This document shows positions 10,601 to 21,500 of a stretch of 64,000 nucleotides of DNA, in pieces; the stretch's first letter is position 1, and each line of letters opens with the position of its first letter. Source of the stretch: MWEI01 sp964600235 (GTDB taxonomy: Bacteria; Desulfobacterota; Desulfomonilia; UBA1062); assembly GCA_964600235.1 (NCBI GenBank), contig CAZRIV010000012.1, positions 1-64,000 on the forward strand, written 5' to 3'. Under the pieces are notes generated by a model. The model saw only the letters and a program-made list of their open reading frames with translations, was not told the origin of the DNA and ran no database searches. The position numbers and the translations under genes are program-made.

Positions 10601-12337
10601 GGTGCATGCAAGGTTCGTATCTATGACCCAGATCACGTCCGATGCGTTCTCCGCCAGGATGCGGTATTGCTGCTCGCTCTTCTTGAGCCTTTTTTCAGCC
10701 TTTCTCAGGTCGGTGATATCATGGACCAGGGCGAAGATATAGGTCTTGCCCTCCACGTCGACCAGTGTCGCCGAGAGGATGACGTCCCGGATCATGCCGG
10801 AGCTGTTCTGGAGCTGGACCTCCACGTCTTCGATATTGTTCCCCTCGATGAGTTCGTTCATGTACCATTTGCGGTCTGCAGGGTTGACCCAGACATTGAG
10901 TTCTGCGGTGGTTTTCCCGATAATCCCGCCCCTGTCGAATCCCGACCATGCGATGAACGCCCTGTTGATATCTATGATACGGCGTGTCGAGGGGTTTATG
11001 ATGCATATGGGTTCCGGGATCGAATGGAAGGCTGCCTGGAATTTCTTCTCGGATACCCTCATGAGCTCTTCAGCCCGGCGGTGTTCGCTCACATCGATCC
11101 CGATGCCGAAAATGAAGTCCACTTCGCCGCTCTCGCGAAACAAGGCCTTGCCCTGCCACTGCACCGTCAGGGTTTCCCCAAACCTGGTAAGGACCCTGTT
11201 CTCATGCACGACAGGGGTTTTGGACCCGATCATCCGCTCCATGGCATCCTTGAACTCCAGATGGTCTTCTCTGGGGATGAATGTTTCGATATAGTCCCTG
11301 CCCACGATATCATCGAGCTTGTATCCAAGGGCATTCAGCATGGCCTCGTTCATGAAGACGGTCTTTCCCTGAGGATCTATGGCATCGTAGAAGGCAGGCG
11401 AGGTCTGGATGATGGAGGTGATGAAGTTGCGTTCTCTTTTCAGCTCCTGCTGGGCACGAAGCCTGGATGTTATGTCGCGGGCCGAGCCGCGTACGGCCGC
11501 GGGCTTTCCCTCCTGGTCGGTGACCAGCGAGTTGCGGTATTCCAGGACCCGTTCAATCCCGAACTTGTTCTTGATGGTGAGGAACCCTTCGTCGGTGCCC
11601 TTGCTCAGGACGTTCTGGATATAATTCTGGAAACGGTGTCTGTGCCTTTCGGGCAGGAGATCCTTCACCGAGAGGTTGCTGATCTCGGCTTCGGTATAGC
11701 CCGACCCCTTCTTGGTGGCCAGGTTGGTCTCGATGAAGTTGCCCTCCAGGTCATGGAGATAGAGGTAGTCGGACACATTGGTGAAAAAGTCACGGTATTT
11801 CGCCTCGCTCTTCTTTAAGGCGCTCTCGGTGAGCTTGCTGTCCGTGATGTCGCGCAGCGTTTCAATGGCCCCGATCACCTGCCCGGTCTTGTCGCACAGC
11901 GGGCTTGCCTTGATCCAGAGGTGCCTTTTCAGGGGAAGGCCCGTCGTCTCGGCATAGATGCCTTCCTCCTGGCGGAGCAGGGAGGTATAGGTTTTCTCTA
12001 TGTCAAACCCGGGGTGGAGTACGAGGTCCACAAGCACGGGCCTCCGTGTGCCGTAGATGGGCAGGGAATATTCATGGTCCGACTTTCCGAGCATTTTATC
12101 GGCACTGACCCCGGTGAGCTTCTCCATGGCACGGTTCCAAATGATCACCGTTCCCTTGAGATCAATGGCAAAGGTGGGGTCGGGGAGGAAGTCCAACAGC
12201 TGGGATATCGTGAGGGCAGGTTCGCACAATGATTCCTTCTCCATGGCAGGGACCGGCATGTCGCGGGCAGATGCCGAACCTTCTTTTTTCAAGGCAGGTT
12301 TCTTTTTCCCGGCACGTGGTTTCTTTTCGGATGCCAT
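7613..12337 (-). CDS. hybrid histidine kinase with nine PAS domains and receiver
   Basis: A soluble 1574-residue hybrid sensor kinase. After a lysine-rich N-terminus (MASEKKPRAGKKKP), I count nine PAS/PAC units by their linkers (DITDSK, DITSRL, DVSEHR, DITDLR, DISERR, DMTERK, DITARK, DITERK, DITEKK). HisKA (GGIAHDFNNILSAIIGYSEL), an ATPase domain (DTGCGMD, GTGLGLATVHG) and a terminal receiver (ILLIDDEVAILQF, VITDMTMPGM) follow. The ATG at 12335-12337 has GAGGGGG upstream; a GTG nine codons earlier would destroy that site and is less likely. Its kinase-receiver half is nearly the same as that of the next gene downstream. The many PAS domains suggest integration of several cytoplasmic cues such as redox state, but no cofactor can be named from sequence. 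Confidence 0.93.
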   Translation of the reverse strand: MASEKKPRAGKKKPALKKEGSASARDMPVPAMEKESLCEPALTISQLLDFLPDPTFAIDLKGTVIIWNRAMEKLTGVSADKMLGKSDHEYSLPIYGTRRPVLVDLVLHPGFDIEKTYTSLLRQEEGIYAETTGLPLKRHLWIKASPLCDKTGQVIGAIETLRDITDSKLTESALKKSEAKYRDFFTNVSDYLYLHDLEGNFIETNLATKKGSGYTEAEISNLSVKDLLPERHRHRFQNYIQNVLSKGTDEGFLTIKNKFGIERVLEYRNSLVTDQEGKPAAVRGSARDITSRLRAQQELKRERNFITSIIQTSPAFYDAIDPQGKTVFMNEAMLNALGYKLDDIVGRDYIETFIPREDHLEFKDAMERMIGSKTPVVHENRVLTRFGETLTVQWQGKALFRESGEVDFIFGIGIDVSEHRRAEELMRVSEKKFQAAFHSIPEPICIINPSTRRIIDINRAFIAWSGFDRGGIIGKTTAELNVWVNPADRKWYMNELIEGNNIEDVEVQLQNSSGMIRDVILSATLVDVEGKTYIFALVHDITDLRKAEKRLKKSEQQYRILAENASDVIWVIDTNLACTYVSPSVQKLRGFTVEEAMKQTLDMVLSPSSYAAAMDVLKKDRVLQWKKDKPGPGWSRTLELEVLRMDGSTVWTETTISIVFDENGSPKGILGITRDISERRKAAESLAEHQRKLETLMGNMPGMAYRCRNERDWTMEFVSEGCLALTGYSSDELIENRGVSYNELIHPHDREKVWEEVQSALQGHVHFQIFYRIVTKSGELRWVWEQGIGVYSPAGELLFLEGFITDMTERKHAEEELIESEKRYRQLIDQAADGIFLVDQNGRFILVNAKTCEMLGYREDELLGLNVLDTYPDEIRGMGRQRLTTLASGENLRFERPMKRKDGSIFLVEASASKLPDGRMQAIIHDITARKRAEADLQKNRLLLEHAQKIARIGYWEFDLSRGTVWASSEAYQIYGLGEHQWTIEEVKKLPLPESRHALDEKMQRLTELGERYDVEFKIRRPTDGAIVDIHSIAEYNPADRKVFGIIQDITERKRSEEALRQSEERFRKMAEASPEIFWITLPDWTKVIFISPAFEKISGIPCEELYKNPGLWLELVHKEDQDFVVKMTEKTEDREHEYEFRLVRKDGAIRWIRNRRSAICDAQGAIIYLTGIAEDITEKKQVEEERLLYENRLMRSQKLEAIGTLAGGIAHDFNNILSAIIGYSELAKDDLPEGNPTAEYIEEVLKAGTRAKDLVKQILTFSRQIEPEQHPVRVHLIIKEALKLLRSSIPSIIAINQNIDPSTDPVLADPTQIHQIIMNLCTNAYHAMLESGGELMVTLDEVSLGPEFTSVHPELSQGKHVRIAVSDTGCGMDAETLKRIFDPFFTTKEKGRGTGLGLATVHGIVTGLGGTVVVRSAVSRGSTFEVYIPVVPEQAEDEEEPDDALIRGSGESILLIDDEVAILQFARAMLEQLGYKVTCMSSSTEALGLFRSSPDAFDLVITDMTMPGMTGSVLAVEIMKIRHVPVILMTGYSESITPEEALSKGIEEYIEKPFTRQAIARSIQRCLMERKHQ

Positions 12338-12633
12338 TGCCTTTTGTACCCCCTCTAAGCTCACATCATAAAAACCATATCATTATAGCAGGTAAGATGA
12401 GTATCCCATGAATAAATTATTCGCGAAATGCCTCATTGCAAGGCCCTGCGAGAAAAAAAACCTTTTGTAGACGACGATATCAGACATATTTATCGCAGAT
12501 TGTGCATTTGTTTGTGTCCATGCACCCCCGATACACCCTTTGGCGTTCATCGACAGATGATTCGTGGTGAACTTGAGTGTTTTCTGCAGGTCCGATAAGA
12601 TCACTGATATTATCGGAAAGAGGTTTTAACCTC

Positions 12634-12653
12634 CTTCAAACGCACAGTCCGGG
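12634..12653 (+). repeat. 20-base motif, copy 1 of 2
   Basis: CTTCAAACGCACAGTCCGGG recurs with one mismatch at 51127-51146. Both copies lie downstream of minus-strand genes, about 20 to 190 bases past the stop codon. No function is known. Confidence 0.45.
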
Positions 12654-12663
12654 GTATATTAAG

Positions 12664-12725
12664 CCCGTACAGATGATGGATATGGCCTGTACCAGGCCAT
12701 ATCCATCATCTGTACGGGTAAGTTT
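12664..12725 (+). terminator. long perfect hairpin with T-run, terminator-like
   Basis: Arms of 26 bases (12664-12689 and 12693-12718) are perfect complements around a three-base loop. TAAGTTTTT follows on the plus strand. The form fits a Rho-independent terminator on the plus strand, yet no plus-strand gene lies upstream for several kilobases. It shares its outer bases with the hairpin at 24495-24548. It may end antisense transcription, or be a small element. Confidence 0.55.
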
Positions 12726-12838
12726 TTCTCAACGGGCAGAAGCCTCATGGAGGGGTATGCATGATTTCAATCAGGCCAGTTATCAGGTTTGCCTGACGCG
12801 GCCCATGCCGCAGCCCCAGCAAGGGGCCGAGGGTATTG

Positions 12839-14674
12839 TCAGAAGAGTTCCAGATTCTCCCAGTTGTCATCTCCGGGTGCCGATGCATCGTCGCCTTGGT
12901 TGCCTTTTCGGCCCGGTTCGATGTGCTTCACGTGGATGTCCCGCTCGCTCTTGGTGGTGTAGAGCCTGCCGAGCTTGGAGAGCAGGGTCGAGGCCAGCAT
13001 TTCCATGCCGGAAGGACAGACTTCCCGGGCGCTTTCGGCAGTCCCCTCCACGGCCTTCATGACCTTGCTCAACAAACTCTCCACCTGCTCGTGGACCGTT
13101 ATCCTGTCTTCCGTGTTCTCGAGGTCTCTCAGGAGATCTTCCCCCAGGTCCTGCATCTCTCCGAGTGTGACATGTATCGATCCGTTTATGGTTTTAAGGG
13201 ATGAGGTGAGGTCCTTCAGGTTGTCCACCATCATCGCGATGGTCTGCGCCTGCTTGTCCTGCATGAGGAGCATGTCCTCCTTGAAGCGCAGCGATATGTC
13301 CACCAGGTTCGAGAGCACCTTGCGTAGGTCTCTGGTGTCTTCGCGCGCCTCTTTCGAGAGCTCGTATATATTCCCCGAGATGGTGTCGAGCATGGCGCCC
13401 TCTTTCCCCAGGTGAGCGGCCTTGATCCGTGCATTCAGGGCTATGAGCTGGAGGTTGAGACCCAGCGATTCTATATCCCTGACAAAAACGGACATCTCGG
13501 AAACCATCTCGCTGGCGGAATTGACCGTATCCCTGAGTTTGGCATGCTCTTCGGCGATGGCCCTGATGCACTCGATGACGGAGGTTATCCCGCTGTCGAG
13601 GCCTTCCATGAACGACTGCCCCTTCGTATCCGAGGCCCAGGCGACTTCCTGGGTTTCCATGAGCACGTCGCTCACGTGTATCGTGATGTTCTGGAGGCTT
13701 GCAATGACCTTGAAGGAGGCATCGGCCAGCTCCTCATAGGACTGGTTCAGCTGGGCGTGCTGAAGCTTCAGGACATCCCTGACCATGGCGGCCTGCTCGA
13801 TCTCCGTGTAGCCTTCTTCACTGATTTCCGTGCACAAGTGGTCCAGGACCTCTTTCACGTGCTCGAGCTGCTGGCGGGTGATGTCGTGAAACTGCATGGA
13901 TATGACGATGTCGCCGATGCTGCCGGCAATATCCTTGTTTATCCGCTCGACGAGTTGTGCCGACTCGGATGTGGTTTTGAATTTGCGCTCCAGGGCCAGG
14001 TGGTTCGACATGGCCTTGTCCAGGGTTGTGCGGGCGCTCTCGCTCTGGCTCCTTTCGAACTCGGTGATCTTCTGAAGGGCATGAGAGACGAACGACTGCA
14101 CGTTTCGGGAAACCGTATTGATATGTAATGATTTCTCCTTGATGACATCCGAGAGGTTCCTCACATCGTCGGTAAGGGTTGAAAAGCCGGAATTATCGGT
14201 GGAGATGTGCGCGTTTTCCACACGGGTAAGGAAGCCCAGCATGGTGAGGTTGAGCACATGCAGCTTGAAGGACTCGATACTGGATGATATCTTGGAAAGC
14301 TCTGCGCGGTGCTGCTGGAAGACCTGACTGATCTGTGAGAAATGGGTTTGAGACTCCCCGATATGCCCTTTGAGCTCTTCCAGGATTTCATGGAGCCCGT
14401 CAGTCGTTCTTCTCAGCGCGTCGCCGGTCATGAGCTCCACGACCTCGCTCGACTTGTCGCACATCCTCTGGGCGCGCGAATAATATTCCTGGAGGTTTTC
14501 TGCGATCCTGAGGAAGTCCTTCTCGGACGCGATGATGAGTTTGTCCAGGAGGTCATCCACCTGGGAGAGGGAGCTTGTCCACTGCAGGTGGTAATCCGTT
14601 GATTTCGATCCATTACTGCTTTTTACGGCAGTAATGCGGGTGGAGAGATTTTTCATGGAGCTGAGCAGGTTCAT
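12839..14674 (-). CDS. soluble chemoreceptor-like coiled-coil protein
   Basis: A 611-residue, mostly helical protein with no signal peptide or membrane helix. The segment LGLNLQLIALNARIKAAHLGKEG is the hairpin tip of a methyl-accepting chemotaxis signalling domain, flanked by long heptad-rich helices. A segment IGDIVISMQFHDITRQQLEH near residue 270 resembles a motif seen in chemotaxis-associated proteins. The tail is acidic and polar (DDASAPGDDNWENLELF), reminiscent of receptors with a flexible C-terminal tether. It probably reports a cytoplasmic signal to a CheA kinase or acts as an adaptor for other receptors. AGGAT lies eight bases before the ATG. No che genes are in the window. Confidence 0.75.
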   Translation of the reverse strand: MNLLSSMKNLSTRITAVKSSNGSKSTDYHLQWTSSLSQVDDLLDKLIIASEKDFLRIAENLQEYYSRAQRMCDKSSEVVELMTGDALRRTTDGLHEILEELKGHIGESQTHFSQISQVFQQHRAELSKISSSIESFKLHVLNLTMLGFLTRVENAHISTDNSGFSTLTDDVRNLSDVIKEKSLHINTVSRNVQSFVSHALQKITEFERSQSESARTTLDKAMSNHLALERKFKTTSESAQLVERINKDIAGSIGDIVISMQFHDITRQQLEHVKEVLDHLCTEISEEGYTEIEQAAMVRDVLKLQHAQLNQSYEELADASFKVIASLQNITIHVSDVLMETQEVAWASDTKGQSFMEGLDSGITSVIECIRAIAEEHAKLRDTVNSASEMVSEMSVFVRDIESLGLNLQLIALNARIKAAHLGKEGAMLDTISGNIYELSKEAREDTRDLRKVLSNLVDISLRFKEDMLLMQDKQAQTIAMMVDNLKDLTSSLKTINGSIHVTLGEMQDLGEDLLRDLENTEDRITVHEQVESLLSKVMKAVEGTAESAREVCPSGMEMLASTLLSKLGRLYTTKSERDIHVKHIEPGRKGNQGDDASAPGDDNWENLELF

Positions 14675-14868
14675 TCAGCCGATCCTGCCCCGGCATGCTG
14701 ATTAGTCGTGCTGTCCTTCATCCCCCACAATCTCCGTCTGGCTTTTCCCCTTGAAACCCCAAGGATTCCCTCGATCTTTATTCTTTCGAAGGCCTTTTTA
14801 AAGCAGGGGAATAGCATATTGATCGGTCGGATACCTGCCGTAACTTTATAGAATATTCCTCAGCCGGG

Positions 14869-17004
<2,136 letters not shown>

Positions 17005-17418
17005 GGTTTCAAACCTCGAGTCTGGATAGTTTATATCACCAAGATTGTCGGTATCAAACGACATATAGGGTATACCACAGGATCAGTCCATTTTAAACCT
17101 CGGACAATTTCCCGGGCGGATCAGATCCGGAAGTATCATTTCAATTTTCTACAGGATGAGATCCACGTCTCTCACAAATCTCAGGATGAGCAACGAAGTC
17201 GGGTTCGCTTGACTCATGTGAGTTTAACCGTATTATAAGCAGTTGGATATATTTAATGAACTTATTGAAAAAGATCAGAGGTAGTCATCCCTGCTGAAGC
17301 GGGACTTCGTGTTTTCCAAGAACATATGGGCCCCTGTTTTCGCGGGAGTGATACATGTTCTTATATTTTGCCCATGACTTGTACAGGAACTTATCCTCAA
17401 GGATCCAGGAGGGATCTC
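17005..17418. other. divergent intergenic region
   Basis: About 410 bases between glnS (minus) and the alcohol dehydrogenase gene (plus). It is A+T-rich around 17220-17275 and must hold both promoters, but I see no convincing -35/-10 pair or operator. No gene is supported here. Confidence 0.5.
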
Positions 17419-18585
17419 ATGGCCGGAACAGCAGAACTGGAATTACGAAAATTCATGGCCCCGGAGTTTGTCTTTGGTGAAGGCGCCAGGCATCTGGCCG
17501 GTCAGTATGCCAGGAACTTCGGCGCACTCAAGGTGCTGGTGATCACCGATCCGGGGGTCATGGAAGCCGGGTGGGCTGCTGATGTGCTTGCCAGCCTGGA
17601 AATGGAGGGATTGGCCTGTACGGTATTTTCGTCGGTTACCTCCAACCCCCGGGCTCAGGAGGTCATGGAGGGGGCACGTGTATTATCTGAACAGGGCTGC
17701 AACGTCATCGTGGCCATAGGGGGAGGGAGCCCCATGGACTGTGCCAAGGGGATCGGCATAGTCAGCTCCAACAGCAGGCCTATCCTGGAATTTGAAGGCG
17801 TCGACCGGGTGAGTGTCCCAGGGCCGCCCCTGATCTGCATTCCCACCACATCAGGCTCTTCGGCGGATGTGTCCCAGTTTGCCATCATCAATGACACGCT
17901 CCGGAAGGTCAAGATAGCCATCATCAGCAAGACAGTGGTACCCGATGTCGCCCTGATCGACCCCGTTACTACCACCACCATGGATGTCCAGCTGAGCGCA
18001 TGTACCGGCATGGACGCACTTACACACGCCATAGAGGCCTATGTCTCCAATGCAAGCTCACCGGTTACCGACCTGCATGCCCTGGAAGCCATCCGCCTGA
18101 TATCGTCCAACCTGCAGCAGGTCCTGGCTGATACGAAGAATATGAAGCTCCGCAGCAACATGATGCTTGGCAGCCTTCATGCTGGGCTTGCCTTCTCGAA
18201 TGCCAGTCTCGGGGCGGTCCATGCCATGGCGCACAGCTTAGGCGGCCTGCTTGACCTTCCCCATGGGCATTGCAATGCCATTCTCCTGCCCTATGTGATG
18301 GATTATAATTTCAGCGCGGTTCCGGACCGCTATTGCGCAATCGGCGAGGCCATGGGGCTGCACCTGCAGGGGATGACGCGTGCCCGGAAAAAGAAGGCCG
18401 TCTTGGGCGAGGTGAGGCGTTTACAGAGTGAGGCAGGTGTTTCGCAAACCCTCGGGCAGATAGGTACTTCCCGGGGCGATATCAGGAGCCTGGCTGAGAG
18501 CTCCATGCAGGATGCCTGCATGGTCACGAACCCTAGAAGGCCGAACCGGGAAGATATCGAGGGGATCTATGAAAAGGCGTTCTGA
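17419..18585 (+). CDS. iron-containing alcohol dehydrogenase
   Basis: A 388-residue group III NAD(P)-dependent alcohol dehydrogenase that interconverts an alcohol and an aldehyde or ketone. The nucleotide-binding GGGSPMDCAKGIG and the metal-ligand region GMDALTHAIEAYVS are present. Further conserved histidines lie in AVHAMAHSLGG and LPHGHCNA, as in the EutG/1,3-propanediol dehydrogenase family. The start is set by AGGAGG six bases before the ATG at 17419; an in-frame ATG at 17326 would add an unrelated 31-residue leader. The 3' end overlaps the next gene, a giant sensor kinase, by 17 bases, so the two are probably translated together. The substrate cannot be told from sequence. Confidence 0.9.
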   Translation: MAGTAELELRKFMAPEFVFGEGARHLAGQYARNFGALKVLVITDPGVMEAGWAADVLASLEMEGLACTVFSSVTSNPRAQEVMEGARVLSEQGCNVIVAIGGGSPMDCAKGIGIVSSNSRPILEFEGVDRVSVPGPPLICIPTTSGSSADVSQFAIINDTLRKVKIAIISKTVVPDVALIDPVTTTTMDVQLSACTGMDALTHAIEAYVSNASSPVTDLHALEAIRLISSNLQQVLADTKNMKLRSNMMLGSLHAGLAFSNASLGAVHAMAHSLGGLLDLPHGHCNAILLPYVMDYNFSAVPDRYCAIGEAMGLHLQGMTRARKKKAVLGEVRRLQSEAGVSQTLGQIGTSRGDIRSLAESSMQDACMVTNPRRPNREDIEGIYEKAF

Positions 18586-21500
18586 CAAGCCCGATGACTG
18601 GGATGCGTTGCGCGCCAAGATCATAGGCCTTGGCGGGCAGTCGATCCGGAAGAGTTACTACCCCGAGCTGCAGCAGCGCCTTGTGGACCTGGAGCTGTTC
18701 AGGACGCTGCTTGACCAGAGCCTGGACGCCGTTTTTCTTGCACGGATCCCCACGGGCGTGCTGACCGATGTGAATGAATCGGCGTGCCGCCAGCTGGGAT
18801 ATTCCCGTGACGAGCTCCTGGCCATGTCTTTCATTGATCTGCTGGCGCCACCTGAATCCGGACAAATCGGCGCGTTACTGAAGAGGAAGGCAGTTCTGAA
18901 GCATGGCGTGCATGTCGAGGTCTCATTGTCCAAGAAAAGAGGCGGGTCCATACCTGTTGAAATGACCCTTCGTCTGGTGGAAGTGAGAGGGTCTGCATAT
19001 GCAGTGGCTGTTGTCCGGGACATGACAGAGCGCAGGAAGGCCGGGGAGGCCCTGCGTGAGAGCGAGACGATGCACCGCCTGCTCATAGACAATGCAACGG
19101 ACATGATCTCGCGGCATATGCCGGACAGCACGATCATCTACACCACGCCTTCGTGCGAGCGCATGCTCGGTTACAGGCCCGAGGAAATGATCGACCGCAT
19201 GGCAGGGGACTTCGTTGCCCCGGGCGACATGGAAGGCGTCTGGGCAGCCTTCAGGGCTTCACGGGAGGCAGGGGAAGACTGGTACCGTGCCGAGTTCCGC
19301 ATGATCAGACGAGACGGGGCCACCATCTGGACGGAGACCCTGGGAAAGATCATCCGCGATGAACAGGGCAAGGTGGTGGAGGTACACAGTGTCCTGCGGG
19401 ACATCACCGAACGGAAGCGCGCCGAGGATGCCCTGCATGAAAGCGAGGAGCGCTACCGGATGCTTTTCGAAAACGCCATCGAGGGCATCTTCAGGACTAC
19501 CCTGGACGGGCGTGCTATCATGTGCAACTCGGCCCTGGCCAGGATGCTCGGGTATGATTCACCGCAGGATGCCGTTTTAAAGCTGACCGACATCGGGTCC
19601 CAGGTCTATGCGGATATACGGGAACGGATGGCCGTAATCGAACGCCTCACCCTGGAGGGTAAGGTCACGGGGAGTGAAGTCCTGTTCAAACGCTCCGACG
19701 GGAGCACGATGAAGGCAATGCTGAACGTCCGCCTGGTACATGACGAGAGAGGAGCCCCGGCATTCATTGAGGGGAGTTGCATAGACATCACCGAAAGGTG
19801 GCTGGCCCAGGAGGCCCTCAAGGCAAGCGAGGAGAAGTACCGGAAGATCTTTGAAGACGCCACCGAGGGGATCTTCCAGACAACGCCCGAAGGCAGGTAT
19901 CTCAGCGTTAACCCTGCCTTTGCCCTGATGTTCGGGTTCTCGTCGCCTCAGGAAATGATCGAATCCGTTCACGATATCGCTCAGGAGCTCTACGTAAATC
20001 CTGCAGACCGCCGAGAGATGGTGCGCATGCTTCGGGAGGACGACAAGGTGCAGGGCTATGAGGTGGAGGTATTCCGAAAAGACAGATCCAGGTTCTGGAT
20101 CTCCATCAATATTCATACGGTCCGGGATGCATCAGGGGAAGTACTGTATTTCGAGGGTACCAACGTGGACATCACCGAGCGCAAGCATGCACAGCGGGCA
20201 TTGCAGGAAAGCGAATCGCGCATCCGTGAGATCATCGACAATGCCCCCTTTGGCGCCCACAGCTATAAACTCAATGCTGAGGGCCAGTTGATCTTTGTGG
20301 GCGGAAATCCGGCGGCGGACCGCATCCTGAACCTCGACCATGCTTCCCTCATCGGCAGGGAGATCGAGGAGGCATTCCCCATGCTGAAAGATACTGTGGT
20401 GGCCGAGAACTATCGTGAGGTGGCGCGCACGGGCAGGCACTGGGTACAGGAGGTGATCAGATACGAGGATAAGGACATTGCCGGCGCCTTTGAGGTCTTT
20501 GCATTCCAGACCGGGCCCGGCCGCATGACAGCATTTTTCCTGGAAATCACCAAGCGGAAGAAGGCCGAGGCGGCGCTGCGAGAGAGAGAGGAACTTCTCC
20601 GGGCCACCTTCAACACCACGGCCGACGGGATCCTGGTGGTGGACGGCAAGGGCCGGATCTCCCATATGAACCGGCGGTTTGCCCAGATGTGGCGGATACC
20701 GAAGGATCTTCAGGAGACAAAGGACGACGATAATCTCCAGGCCTTTGTGCGTGATCAGCTCGAAGACCCGGAAGGTTTTCAAAACAAGGTCAGTGAGCTC
20801 TATAGGAGCACCCGGGAGGATTTCGGCGAGCTCAGGTTCAAGGACGGCAGGGTGTTCGAACGGTATTCCTGCCCCATGATCCTGGAAGGAAAAGAGATCG
20901 GGCGGGTATGGGACTTCCGTGACATTACCGAGCGCAAACACGCCGAGGATGCCCTGAGGGTATCCGAGGCCAGGTACCACAGGCTCTATGACAGTATGAT
21001 GGACGCCTTTGTGTATGTTGCCATGGATGGGACCATCCTTGAATGCAACGACGCGTACCTGGCCATGCTTGGATATAATGCGGATGAGATCAGAAAACTG
21101 GCCTATCAGGACATCACCCCTGAGAAGTGGCGCGCCTTCGAGGCCAAGATCATTGAAAAGGAGGTTCTCGCCAGGGGCTACTCGGACATCTATGAAAAGG
21201 AATACCGGCGCAAGGACGGGACCGTCTTCCCGGTGGAGCTGCGCGCATACCTCATGCGCGACCAAGAGGGGAGACCTGCGGGCATGTGGGCCATCATGCG
21301 CGATGTCACCGAACGCAAACAGGCGGAGGAGCGTCTCAGAGAGGCCAACAGGAGGCTGGAGAACATCATCGAGTTCCTCCCGGACGCCACCATCATAACC
21401 GACAGCGACAAGCGGATCATCGCCTGGAACCGGGCCATGGAGGAGATGACCGGGGTGCCCAAGGCACATATCCTCGGCCGCGACCACTTCGAGGCCATGG

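Larger units (their letters stand above)
12338..12838. other. non-coding gap with long hairpin
   Basis: About 500 bases between the soluble chemoreceptor-like gene and the nine-PAS kinase, both on the minus strand. It contains the perfect hairpin at 12664-12718 and one copy of a 20-base motif at 12634-12653. A short GC-rich stem is seen near 12810-12835. A 73-codon minus-strand ORF at 12383-12604 has no ribosome site and no recognisable sequence. The minus-strand promoter of the kinase should lie here but I cannot place it. Confidence 0.5.

Noticed and set aside
12383..12604. 73-codon minus-strand ORF in the gap before the nine-PAS kinase
   Set aside because: No ribosome site at a proper distance, no recognisable fold; composition resembles non-coding DNA.
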